A program made the position numbers and the translations under genes. Shown in pieces: positions 9,311 to 18,170 of a stretch of 64,000 bases of DNA (its first letter is position 1; every line of letters starts with the position of its first letter). The notes beneath the pieces are model-generated. The model did no database searches and was not told the DNA's origin. It saw nothing but the letters and a program-made list of their open reading frames with translations. This stretch comes from an uncultured Bizionia sp. GTDB lineage: Bacteria > Bacteroidota > Bacteroidia > Flavobacteriales > Flavobacteriaceae. The stretch is taken from NCBI GenBank assembly GCA_947496215.1, contig CANMCF010000001.1, forward strand, positions 434,001 to 498,000, read 5' to 3'.

Positions 9311-12300
9311 TTATTTTTGTTTTGAATTTAAGAAATAGGATAGTTGTATTTTGTTTTCCAAATGGGATTGAAGCATTTCCCAAGTTTCGATCTCCAAAGT
9401 TATGGCATTCTTCATATTTTGAAGGAATGCAATATAATCCATTGCTCCTTCCTTGTAAGCTAAGATTGCACCGTTTCGGAGCTCGATGGCCAAAGGCAAT
9501 GCTTCGTTTTTATAGTACAACCAATTGCTTTGTGTTTGTTCGAATTGCGTTACTCTGGAATTGAACATCCTTTTCAATTGAATTTCTTTGACCCTGTTGT
9601 TTTGCTTGGTAATCTCCGTATTGATTTTTGAAGCTTTGTTCTTTCCTTTTGTCGCATTGAAGACAAGAGGAATTCGTATGCCAATTCGATAGCTGTTGAA
9701 ACCTGATTGGCTTCCTATCTTCTGAAAACCATATTGTGCTGACAGTTTTGGCAAAAATCGAGAACTCACAACTTTTTGTTTTGCCTTGGCGACATTTAAT
9801 TCTCCTTGCCAATAATTGAATAGAGGATGGTCTTTCATTGCTTCTTCTGAAACCAATAGTGCGTCATTGAATGTATCTATGGAAGTCAAAGCCACATCAT
9901 AAAAGCTCTCATCTACGGAAATCCACTGATTCAATTCTTGCAATGCTATCTTATAAGCTGTATGAGCTTGCTCTTTTTGAATTTTGATCAATTGTCCATG
10001 ACTCAACGTCGTGCTATATTCCAGTTTTGAAATGGCTTCGGTTTCGTATCGTAGATCGATGGCTTTTTTCAAGCCAGAAAACACAGAGTCTATTTCTTTG
10101 TAGGATTCATATATTTTCCTGGTAGCATAAGCCTTGGACCATGACATTTGAACAGTTTGTTTTAACTTGAGTTCATTTAATTCAACATTGACTTCTGCCA
10201 ACTTAATGTTTTCCTTGGCCAATTTGTTCTTGGGAGCTATTCCGAAAACATCCATATTGCCTTGTCCAATGCCAAACGTTGTATAAGTTGCATTGTTCGT
10301 GTCCCCTATTTCTTCTCCTGAAGTAAAGAGTTCTGTATCTCCAAAATCCCAAGCAGTGCTTTTTAAAGCCTTTTCTCTTTTTACTGAAAGCCTGGCTGCT
10401 TTAATGGATGGATAGTTCTCCATTGCCATTGTAGTGGCTTCATCCATGGAAACTGACTGTGCTTGTGCTTGTGCTTGTGTCATGGGAAAGAAAGAGAACA
10501 ATAGGACTGTGGCAATTATGGCATTTGGTTTCTTGAAGTTCATTTTTCTTTGTTCTTTCTTTTCAATCCATTTGTATAGAATCGGTATGACGAACAAGGT
10601 CAACAATGTCGATGTCAACAAGCCACCAATTACAACCGTTGCCAAAGGACGTTGCACTTCGGCTCCCGATGTGGTGGACAATGCCATGGGTAGAAAGCCA
10701 ACCATGTCCGTTAGGGCGGTTAGCAATATGGGCCGTATTCGCCTGCGTGTTCCTTTTCTTATGCGTTCATTGACATCCGTTGTACCTTCTGCCTTGAGTT
10801 CATTGAAACCATCGACAAGCACCAAGCCATTGAGCACGGCTACACCAAAGAGAACGATGAACCCTACTCCTGCCGAAATGCTGAATGGCATGTCTCGCAA
10901 CATCAATGAAAAGACGCCTCCAATCGTTGCCAAAGGGATTGCCATATATATCATAAAGGTTTGTTTAAGCGATTTCAAAACGAAGAAGATGAGTATGAAG
11001 ATGAGCCCCAATGCAACGGGAACCACCGTTTTCAATTTACTCGTTGCGCGTTCCAAATTCTCGAAGGCACCTCCATATCGAACATAATAACCAGATGGCA
11101 ACTTTACATTGGCTTCTATTTTCTGTTTGATTTCCTCAACCAAGGATTTGATGTCTCGACCTCTTACATTGATGCCCACATAAGTTCTCCGATTGGTATT
11201 GTCCCTACTTATTTGCATCGGGCCAGGCTTGTAACTTATCGTGGCTACTTCTTTCAACGGAATCTGTGTACCATTTGGGAGGGTGACAAATAGGTTTTTC
11301 ACGTTGTTTAAATCTCGACGTAATTCTTCTTTCAGTCTCACTACGAGATCAAAGCGTTTTTCTCCTTCAAATATGGTTCCTGCCACACCTCCTGCAAACG
11401 CTGTCTGAATTAAATTGTTGAGTTCGTTTATTTGCAAGCCATATTGTGCGACCTTGTTACGGTTGTATTCAATGGTTATTTGTGGTTGTCCCGAAGTGGC
11501 TTCCACTTTCATGTCTGCAACACCATCTACCGTAGCGATGATCTTACCCATTTCCTCTGCTTTTTGAGCAAGCACATCCAAATCGTCCCCATACAGTTTA
11601 ACGGCAATGTCTTCACGAACACCGGTAATCAATTCATTGAAACGCATTTCGATGGGCTGTGTAAACTCATAGTTGACTCCAGGAACTTGTTCTACCTTTA
11701 TTTTGATCTTGTCTATCAACTCTTCTTTTGAAGAGGCATTCTCCCATTCCAAAATGGGTTTCAAAATAACAAACACGTCTGCAATGTCCATTGGCATGGG
11801 ATCCGTGGGTACATCTGCAACACCAATGCGACTAATGATGTCTTTTACCTCTGGGAAATTGGATCTTACAATCTTCTCTATCTTGGTTGTCGTAGCTATG
11901 GTTTCGGACAAGGAACTACCTGGCTTCAAAATGGCGTGGAACGCTATGTCTCCTTCATCCAATTGAGGTATGAATTCACCTCCCATTCTCGTGAAGGCAA
12001 AAACAGCAAGTATCAACAATGCAATGGAGGAAACAACAACTACCTTTCCACGTTTCAAGACTTTCATCAGTCCATTTTCATAGGCATTTTCCAGCCAATG
12101 AACGATCTTGTCTCCCCAATATCGCTTTTCAGCCTTTGGAACCCTTAGAAATACAGATGTAATCATTGGTACATAGGTCAAACAAAGAACCATGGCCCCA
12201 ATCATGGCAAAACTGAACGTCAATGCCATAGGTATGAACATTTTGCCTTCCACACCTTCCAAAGCCAAAATGGGAAGGAATACGATTAGAATTATGAATT

Positions 12301-13657
12301 GCCCAAAAAAAGCGGTGTTCATCATTTTCGATGAAGATTCATAGGTTATTTCATCCCTTGTTTCGGAAGTGATCGCATTACCTTTTTTCATTCGTTGATA
12401 AAGATAGAAAACAGTACTTTCAACAATGATTACCGAACCATCTACAATAATCCCAAAATCGATGGCTCCCAAACTCATCAAATTTGCCCATACATCGAAG
12501 ACATTCATCAATATGAAGGCAAAAAGCAATGATAACGGTATCGTGGAAGCCACTATCAAACCTCCTCTCCAATTTCCCAGAAAGAATACAAGAATGAAGA
12601 TGACTATCAATGCGCCTTCAATAAGATTGTTCCTTACTGTCGAAGTCGTACTGGCTATGAGTTTGCTTCTATCTAAAAAAGGTTTTATCGTAATGCCCTC
12701 TGGCAATGATTTTTGGATTTGATCAATACGCTTGACCACTGACTTTACAACTGCATCTGTACTGGCTCCCTTCAGCATCAATATCATACCACCAACAGCT
12801 TCCCCTTCTCCATTTTTGGTCAGTGCTCCATAACGTGTCGCTTTCCCAAATTGAACGGTTGCAATGTCTTTGATGGTTATGGGAACTCCTCCATTGTAGG
12901 CAACTACGATGCTTTTGATGTCTTCAAGAGTTCTCGCCAAACCTTCCCCTCTGATAAAATTGGCTTGGTGATTTTTCTCGATGTAGGCGCCTCCCGTGTT
13001 CTGGTTGTTGTTTTCCAAAGCCTCATAGACGTCATTTATGGTCAAATCTATGGCTTTGAGCTCATTTGGATCTATGGAAACCTCGTATTGCTTGACATTT
13101 CCTCCGAAAGCATTCACTTCCACCACACCCGGTACCATTGCCATTTGTCTACGTATGAGCCAATCTTGAATGGTTCGTAATTTGGTGGCATCATATTTCT
13201 TTTTAAATTCTGGTGTTACTTCCAACGTGTATTGGTAAATCTCACCCAACCCTGTTGAAATCGGTCCCATGAATGGCTTTCCGAAACCTTCTGGTATGCT
13301 CGCTTGTATGTCATTCAGTTTTTCGGATACCAATTGTCTTGGTAGATAAGTATCCAAGTCATCACTAAAGACAATGGTGACCACGGAAAGACCAAATCGG
13401 GATATCGAACGTATCTCGGTAACTTCCGGTAAGTTTGCCACGGCTATTTCCACTGGATAGGTAATAAATTGCTCTATCTCTTCGGTACCCAGGTTTGGGG
13501 CTTGTGTGATAATTTGGACCTGATTGTTCGTAATGTCAGGAACAGCGTCTACGGGTACTTGCTTGACACTATAGATTCCCCCGGCAATCAACGCCAAGGT
13601 AAACAATGCAATAACGAATTTGTTATTGATTGAAAACTCAATAAGTTTATTAATCAT
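9311..13657 (-). CDS. CusA/CzcA-family heavy-metal RND pump fused to a TolC-like outer-membrane factor
   Basis: A 1,448-residue fusion. Residues 1 to about 1,035 are a complete HME-type RND transporter. Its membrane helix 4 carries DFGIIVDGSVIIVE, the acidic DFGxxxDG pattern of divalent-cation (Zn/Co/Cd/Ni) pumps rather than the Cu/Ag type. From residue 1039 a second protein begins (MNFKKPNAIIATVLLF, then a signal-peptide-like end TQAQAQAQ) and continues as an outer-membrane efflux (TolC-like) domain to the end. Fusions of this kind occur in flavobacteria. The operon order is His-rich protein, this pump, adaptor. Together they would expel metal ions from periplasm or cytoplasm to the outside. 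Confidence 0.93.
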   Translation of the reverse strand: MINKLIEFSINNKFVIALFTLALIAGGIYSVKQVPVDAVPDITNNQVQIITQAPNLGTEEIEQFITYPVEIAVANLPEVTEIRSISRFGLSVVTIVFSDDLDTYLPRQLVSEKLNDIQASIPEGFGKPFMGPISTGLGEIYQYTLEVTPEFKKKYDATKLRTIQDWLIRRQMAMVPGVVEVNAFGGNVKQYEVSIDPNELKAIDLTINDVYEALENNNQNTGGAYIEKNHQANFIRGEGLARTLEDIKSIVVAYNGGVPITIKDIATVQFGKATRYGALTKNGEGEAVGGMILMLKGASTDAVVKSVVKRIDQIQKSLPEGITIKPFLDRSKLIASTTSTVRNNLIEGALIVIFILVFFLGNWRGGLIVASTIPLSLLFAFILMNVFDVWANLMSLGAIDFGIIVDGSVIIVESTVFYLYQRMKKGNAITSETRDEITYESSSKMMNTAFFGQFIILIVFLPILALEGVEGKMFIPMALTFSFAMIGAMVLCLTYVPMITSVFLRVPKAEKRYWGDKIVHWLENAYENGLMKVLKRGKVVVVSSIALLILAVFAFTRMGGEFIPQLDEGDIAFHAILKPGSSLSETIATTTKIEKIVRSNFPEVKDIISRIGVADVPTDPMPMDIADVFVILKPILEWENASSKEELIDKIKIKVEQVPGVNYEFTQPIEMRFNELITGVREDIAVKLYGDDLDVLAQKAEEMGKIIATVDGVADMKVEATSGQPQITIEYNRNKVAQYGLQINELNNLIQTAFAGGVAGTIFEGEKRFDLVVRLKEELRRDLNNVKNLFVTLPNGTQIPLKEVATISYKPGPMQISRDNTNRRTYVGINVRGRDIKSLVEEIKQKIEANVKLPSGYYVRYGGAFENLERATSKLKTVVPVALGLIFILIFFVLKSLKQTFMIYMAIPLATIGGVFSLMLRDMPFSISAGVGFIVLFGVAVLNGLVLVDGFNELKAEGTTDVNERIRKGTRRRIRPILLTALTDMVGFLPMALSTTSGAEVQRPLATVVIGGLLTSTLLTLFVIPILYKWIEKKEQRKMNFKKPNAIIATVLLFSFFPMTQAQAQAQSVSMDEATTMAMENYPSIKAARLSVKREKALKSTAWDFGDTELFTSGEEIGDTNNATYTTFGIGQGNMDVFGIAPKNKLAKENIKLAEVNVELNELKLKQTVQMSWSKAYATRKIYESYKEIDSVFSGLKKAIDLRYETEAISKLEYSTTLSHGQLIKIQKEQAHTAYKIALQELNQWISVDESFYDVALTSIDTFNDALLVSEEAMKDHPLFNYWQGELNVAKAKQKVVSSRFLPKLSAQYGFQKIGSQSGFNSYRIGIRIPLVFNATKGKNKASKINTEITKQNNRVKEIQLKRMFNSRVTQFEQTQSNWLYYKNEALPLAIELRNGAILAYKEGAMDYIAFLQNMKNAITLEIETWEMLQSHLENKIQLSYFLNSKQK

Positions 13658-13752
13658 TTGATTTTAAGTTTAATTCAATAATATTGATGGACAATGGATC
13701 CAAAGAAATGAGCCATTGATTATGTCACCCCTGCAAATACAGGGTATTTGAA

Positions 13753-14133
13753 TTAAACTTGTGGCGGTTGAAAAATACGATCCAAATAACTATTGGAGTA
13801 CAAAGAAGTATAGTTTGTATCTATCTTGGAATCTACATTTTCCAATTCGATGGTGCTAATTTCAATTATGGAAGGTAGTATGTTATGTGCATTGCACAAA
13901 CAGATGCAAAAATGGCATTCATCCTCACAACTGGAGCTTTCCGAATGGTCTTCGTCATCATGATGCTCCTTGTGCGCTTCGGTATCGATATGATGATCCT
14001 CATGAATGGAGGCTCCTTCTATCAAATGGGACTCTGAAATTGCATTGTCAGAATCAATGACAAATGCATCACCATACATGAATACGGATGACATTATTGT
14101 TATTGATGATAATATGATTGCGATTATTTTCAC
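13753..14133 (-). CDS. Small His/Cys-rich protein of the metal-efflux operon (DUF6660-like)
   Basis: About 126 residues from the GTG at 14133 (an upstream ATG at 14163 would add ten). The N-terminus is a hydrophobic signal-like helix (KIIAIILSSITIMSS). The middle is dense in His and acidic residues (HEDHHIDTEAHKEHHDDEDH), followed by a Cys cluster CEDECHFCICLCNAH. Small proteins of this design precede czcCBA-like operons in many Bacteroidota and may bind or sense metal in the periplasm. I prefer the GTG because a TAnnTTTG box (14138-14145) falls inside the longer reading and ends only 4 nt before it. Confidence 0.75.
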   Translation of the reverse strand: MKIIAIILSSITIMSSVFMYGDAFVIDSDNAISESHLIEGASIHEDHHIDTEAHKEHHDDEDHSESSSCEDECHFCICLCNAHNILPSIIEISTIELENVDSKIDTNYTSLYSNSYLDRIFQPPQV

Positions 14134-14137
14134 TTTA

Positions 14138-14145
14138 CAAAAGTA
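14138..14145 (-). promoter_or_regulatory. Putative -7 box of the metal-efflux operon
   Basis: The minus strand reads TACTTTTG, a full match to TAnnTTTG. The nearest upstream TTG leaves a 15-nt spacer, slightly short. The box ends 4 nt before the GTG of the His-rich gene, implying a leaderless transcript. Confidence 0.45.
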
Positions 14146-14331
14146 GAAATAAAACAAATGCAATGGTATTGCAAAACCTATTTTATATATAAAAACGTCA
14201 ACTCAAAATTTAATCAATAGTTCAAATAAACATAGTTAATGTTATCAAATAAAGACACTTAAACATCGAAAACAAATACATAGCTGTATGAGTCATTTTT
14301 TTTAAAGAGATTTGTTTCAAGACCTTACACA

Positions 14332-15648
14332 ATGAAATATATGAAACAGCATTCTAACCTTTTCTTATTTATTCTACTCATGTCCATTGTCATAAGTTGC
14401 AAAACAAAAAAGGTGAACCTTGAAGATTCAATCGAAATTCCTCCTGGAGGGAATACTTGGATAATCAACAACGTCTCCGAAAACGAATCGGTAGTTTCCA
14501 AGGAGGGCGTTCACAATTGGACAAACTCAAATAGCATACTTAGAACCTTCTTCAAGACAACCAAATCTGGTGAATTGCACGTTGGATTAACGATAAGATC
14601 GATAGATGGTCCATCGACACTTAAAATAACCATCGGCAACACTTCAAAAGAAATCACCATTGAAAATAGCGAGTATGAAAACATACCCGTAGGCATATTT
14701 GATGTGAAAACCACTGGTTATCTATCTATGGACATTCAAGGCATTCGAAAATCCGGAGTAGAAATTGCGGACATCAATTCTATTCTAGTTGCTGGTTCGG
14801 CAACGGAAGGCAAAGTATATTATGCCAAAGATGATTTTTATTTCGGAAAAAGAGGTCCTTCCGTGCACCTATCCTATGAAACTCCAAAAGGCAAGGACAT
14901 CGTTTGGTTTTACAATGAAGTCATCATCCCCGAAGGAGAAGATGTCATAGGTTCCTATTTTATGGCAAACGGTTTTAAAGATGGCTATTTCGGAATTCAA
15001 GTCAATTCGGAAACAGAACGCAGGATTTTGTTTTCCGTATGGAGCCCGTACGAAACTCAGGACCCAAACTCCATTCCGGAGGATTATAAAATCATTCTCC
15101 TAGACAAAGGAAATGGAGTTACGACAGGTGAGTTTGGTAATGAAGGTTCCGGAGGACAAAGCTACAAGATTTATGACTGGAAAGCTGGAAATGCCCATAA
15201 GTTCCTATTGAAAGGAAAGCCTTCCGTAAACAATTCAACTGATTACACTGCTTACTTCCGCGCTCCTGAAGATGAGGAATGGAAGCTTATTGCAAGTTTT
15301 AGAAGGCCACATACAACAAGACATTTAACCAACATCTATTCCTTTCTGGAAAACTTCGTTCCCGATACTGGATTCCTTTCCAGGAAAGGGTTATATCAAA
15401 ATCAATGGGTATATACCAATGAAAATGAATGGTATGAATTGACAAAGGCTAAATTTACTGCTGATGCCACTGCTAGAAAAGAGTCTCGAATGGATTATTC
15501 GGGTGGTACCGAAGGCAATCATTTTTTTATGAGAAATTGTGGTTTCTTTGACAACACCACGGAAATTGGTTCTTATTTCAAAAGGAAGGTAAATGAAACA
15601 CCGCCGCTAATAGATTTCGACAAATTGGATTCGTCATCGAAGAATTGA
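14332..15648 (+). CDS. DUF3472 domain lipoprotein
   Basis: A 438-residue lipoprotein: signal peptide with lipobox VISC (Cys around residue 23). The first half (about 35-150) is a beta-sandwich likely to be a DUF5077-type carbohydrate-binding-like module. The second half (about 165-425) matches the DUF3472 pattern (WFYNEVIIPEGEDVIGSYFM, GYFGIQVNS, FSVWSPYETQDP, GGTEGNHFFMRNCGFF). The biochemical function of DUF3472 is unknown, although it often occurs near glycan-degrading genes. It stands alone, convergent with vsr. Confidence 0.85.
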   Translation: MKYMKQHSNLFLFILLMSIVISCKTKKVNLEDSIEIPPGGNTWIINNVSENESVVSKEGVHNWTNSNSILRTFFKTTKSGELHVGLTIRSIDGPSTLKITIGNTSKEITIENSEYENIPVGIFDVKTTGYLSMDIQGIRKSGVEIADINSILVAGSATEGKVYYAKDDFYFGKRGPSVHLSYETPKGKDIVWFYNEVIIPEGEDVIGSYFMANGFKDGYFGIQVNSETERRILFSVWSPYETQDPNSIPEDYKIILLDKGNGVTTGEFGNEGSGGQSYKIYDWKAGNAHKFLLKGKPSVNNSTDYTAYFRAPEDEEWKLIASFRRPHTTRHLTNIYSFLENFVPDTGFLSRKGLYQNQWVYTNENEWYELTKAKFTADATARKESRMDYSGGTEGNHFFMRNCGFFDNTTEIGSYFKRKVNETPPLIDFDKLDSSSKN

Positions 15649-15661
15649 ATCGATCGCAGCT

Positions 15662-16108
15662 TTACATCGTCAAAGCATCCCTGACCGAGTCTACGCCATC
15701 CTCAATGCTGCTTTTTATCATGCACTCCCATAGAACCACAACATGCCATTGCATCTCATTGAGCAATTGTATGTTACGCCTGTCCCGCTCTTGGTTCCTA
15801 TCAAACTTGTCTTTCCAAAAGGTAGTATTGGTTTTTGGTAGATCCAAATTGCAATGCGGGCACCTATGCCAAAAGCAGCCATTTATGAAGACGGCCAGTT
15901 TCCTTTTTGGAAAAGCTATGTCCGGACTACCTGGTGCTTTCTTCCAATGCAATCTATAACCTTTGATGTTGTTTTTCCACAATGCTCTCCTAAAAAGCAG
16001 TTCCAGTTTCGTATTCTTGGATTTATTGGAACGCATTATCCTAGAAGTTGTTGAATTCTTGAACGTTGAAGTCAACCGTTTCTTTCCATTATGCTTTAAA
16101 CTAGTCAT
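15662..16108 (-). CDS. vsr: Very short patch repair endonuclease (Vsr)
   Basis: 148 residues with the Vsr fold signature: N-terminal RIMRSNKSKNTKLELLFRRAL, then PGSPDIAFPKRKLAVF with the catalytic metal-binding Asp63, and FINGCFWHRCPHC with the Cys/His zinc cluster. Vsr nicks next to T:G mismatches that arise by deamination of 5-methylcytosine and is normally encoded beside a Dcm-type cytosine methylase. No methylase gene is present here. The N-terminal 24 residues before RIMRS are basic and may be an extension, so a start at the later Met is possible. Confidence 0.93.
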   Translation of the reverse strand: MTSLKHNGKKRLTSTFKNSTTSRIMRSNKSKNTKLELLFRRALWKNNIKGYRLHWKKAPGSPDIAFPKRKLAVFINGCFWHRCPHCNLDLPKTNTTFWKDKFDRNQERDRRNIQLLNEMQWHVVVLWECMIKSSIEDGVDSVRDALTM

Positions 16109-16223
16109 ATGAGACTAAATTTACAATTTTTTTATGTTTTCGGGTACCATTGAAAACATAAAATATGCTGATAATTCCATAGGATGAAAAACACCTGTCT
16201 TTTTTCATATAGCCCCGAATGAA

Positions 16224-16260
16224 AATACCGCTTCTTTTATGGCTCAAGAGAAGCGGTATT
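16224..16260 (-). terminator. Terminator hairpin after the dockerin-like gene
   Basis: Arms AATACCGCTTCT (16224-16235) and AGAAGCGGTATT (16249-16260) pair perfectly. On the minus strand the hairpin runs into TTTTC, so it most likely ends the transcript of the gene at 16340-17371. Confidence 0.7.
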
Positions 16261-16339
16261 GACAAACATAAATACTGAGTTCATTGAAATGCATCTGTCT
16301 TCAATCTACTCAATCATCCTACTTTTAGCAATGCCATCT

Positions 16340-17371
16340 CTAGTTGGCTCCTTCTGGCAATTGTTGAACGAATATGTAAGTTGCGGTAGGTGGTCCGCCA
16401 AATACGGAATTGGATGGATTGTTGAATATGTTGCTTCTAATGCTTGGCACATCACTTGCTGTTCCTGAATATACCGTAACTCCATCCATGTTGGCGTCTG
16501 TTCCGAAATATCCCACTGAAGGATAAGTAGCAACTGGAGGACCTCCAAATAGTGAATTGTCAGGATCGTTGAAAACCTGACTTCTTATAAATGGAACATC
16601 GGACTGGCTCCCCGAATAATTTAATCTTCCATCTGCATTGGTATCTCCTGCCCACATGGCCGCTACTCCACTTGGCAACCCAAAAGTGGTCTGGGCATCG
16701 GTTCCATATGTAATCTGGTTGGCAGAATCCGTAAAATCAACAGTAGCCACACTATCTGACAATGCTACTTTGTCGGCAGTCATTATTCCTAAATGATTAC
16801 GGTGCTTGACAACGACATGGTAATTGTTTGGAGCGATGTTCATTTTTATGTTTGAAAGTCCATCTGTTCCCACAATGTTTCCATCACGCTGCAACAATGC
16901 AGATTGACTTGCTACTACGGTTGTATTGCTATCTCCATCTCTAAGTTCCACTAAAACCCAATCTACGATGTCATCAGCAGGCATCCCAGTTCCAGAGGTT
17001 CCTCCAGTATTTAAAACTGTGGACGCACAAGTTAGTCCGTCACCATAGGGAGATGTCGTAGTTAGAAGAGAATCACGTAAGTCGTCTCTCATTAAGTTTC
17101 CTCCTCCATTGTTCAACAGTGCACCCTGCAAGAATGCAATTGGATCTATCAATATGGATAGTTCTACCGTTTCTTGGTGAAACCCTTGAGTCAATGTGGT
17201 CGTTCCATTTGTAATGGTAGTCACTGCCAATTCTCCAACTGTAAAGTCCATGCTTGCGACCCCGTTGGTTAGTGTCGTTCCTGCCGATCCTATGACTTGA
17301 CGCTCGATGCTTTGTCCGTATGACATTATAAAACAAAGCATTGTTACAGCAGTTAAAAAGTTGTTTTTCAT
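16340..17371 (-). CDS. Secreted protein with two dockerin-like (EF-hand loop) repeats
   Basis: 343 residues with a signal peptide ending in SYGQ (residue 20). The middle (about 75-215) is a beta-rich domain found in Bacteroidota surface proteins (LIDPIAFLQGALL, DDIVDWVLVELRD, YHVVVKHRNHLGIMTA). Two dockerin-like segments follow: GDTNADGRLNYSGSQSD with IRSQVF, and GTDANMDGVTVYSGTASD with IRSNIF. Each has a DxNxDG calcium loop and is followed by an FGGPP linker. It has no obvious cohesin partner in the window. No type IX sorting domain is evident at the short C-terminus, so it may be released or complexed with another protein. Confidence 0.8.
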   Translation of the reverse strand: MKNNFLTAVTMLCFIMSYGQSIERQVIGSAGTTLTNGVASMDFTVGELAVTTITNGTTTLTQGFHQETVELSILIDPIAFLQGALLNNGGGNLMRDDLRDSLLTTTSPYGDGLTCASTVLNTGGTSGTGMPADDIVDWVLVELRDGDSNTTVVASQSALLQRDGNIVGTDGLSNIKMNIAPNNYHVVVKHRNHLGIMTADKVALSDSVATVDFTDSANQITYGTDAQTTFGLPSGVAAMWAGDTNADGRLNYSGSQSDVPFIRSQVFNDPDNSLFGGPPVATYPSVGYFGTDANMDGVTVYSGTASDVPSIRSNIFNNPSNSVFGGPPTATYIFVQQLPEGAN

Positions 17372-17456
17372 AAATAGATTGTTTTTTAGAAGTCAGTTCA
17401 TTTGAATTTATATCCCTAAGACAGTAAAAATGGAGTGCACCCTATTTTTGAACCCT

Positions 17457-18060
17457 TTATTTTTTCAAAGTTTCAACATCTTTCATCAGTTTAAGGATCA
17501 ATTCCTTTTGCTCCTTCAGTTCTTGCACCTCTCTTTGAAGTGACTCTATGAGTTGTTGTTGTTGTTTGAAGGCTTCTACCAAATCAGGGAGTTATCTTGT
17601 CGTACTCAACCATCATTTATTTCTCCATTGTCATTTTGCCGAATCTTGCTGTTTCAGAACCTCCAGCATCTAAACGAAGGCATCTTTATCTGGAGGTTCT
17701 TCTACTTGTATTTTTGTGTCATTGTCCGAATCCGAGATCGTTTGGGTTCCCCCAACAATGTTAGATGCTGAATTTACGTATATGCCATAAGGCTCTTGAT
17801 TCAGTTTGGAAGCTCCCAAACTTGAATATGTCGTTCCTCCTGCAATCTCCATCGAAACTTCCAACCATTGTTTTACAAGCTCCAATCAATTGCAGAAACA
17901 TATCGAAAGGCTCGTTCCTACTTGTTAGCGAAATGACACCTAATGCATTTGAGACGACCGAATGTGTTTCTGTATATGTATTCTTCCCGAAGCGCAGCCT
18001 TCTAGGATTTCCACTTGTACCCGAACTGTTAGATTGATCAACGGATCGTTCGATGCATCT
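17457..18060 (-). pseudogene. Decayed tail-fibre/S74-type surface protein gene
   Basis: Pieces of one protein family appear on the minus strand in shifting frames. The pieces are DASNDPLINLTVRVQVEILE and TETHSVVSNALGVISL (N-terminal Ig-like region), SSLGASKLNQEPYGIYVNSA and QTISDSDNDTKIQVEE (mid-region), and finally VEYDKITP/DLVEAFKQQQQ with a coiled coil ending at a TAA at 17457-17459. The last part is typical of the tail after an endosialidase-chaperone domain. At least three frameshifts and a large internal deletion separate the pieces. The intact gene at 39077-41113 has the same architecture. Confidence 0.75.
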
Positions 18061-18170
18061 CGTACTAGGCTTGATGATTTAGGGAAATGTATGGCATAAC
18101 GATGCCTAAGTGAAGACAATAGTTCTTTCAGACGGTTAGCATTAGAGGTTCTTCTTAATTTTATTGCTAG

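Noticed and set aside
10457-10476. A TGTGCT-type hexamer repeat as a phase-variation tract
   Set aside because: The unit is a multiple of three, so slippage would only change the number of AQ pairs at the internal signal peptide, not the frame.
10434-11087. A 217-codon plus-strand open frame inside the RND pump gene
   Set aside because: It lies antisense to well-conserved CzcA sequence and is full of Arg/Pro/Met from reverse-complement codons; a shadow frame.
17553-18037. Plus- and minus-strand short ORFs in this stretch as independent genes
   Set aside because: The minus-strand pieces are fragments of one frameshifted tail-fibre-type gene, and the plus-strand ORFs are their shadows.
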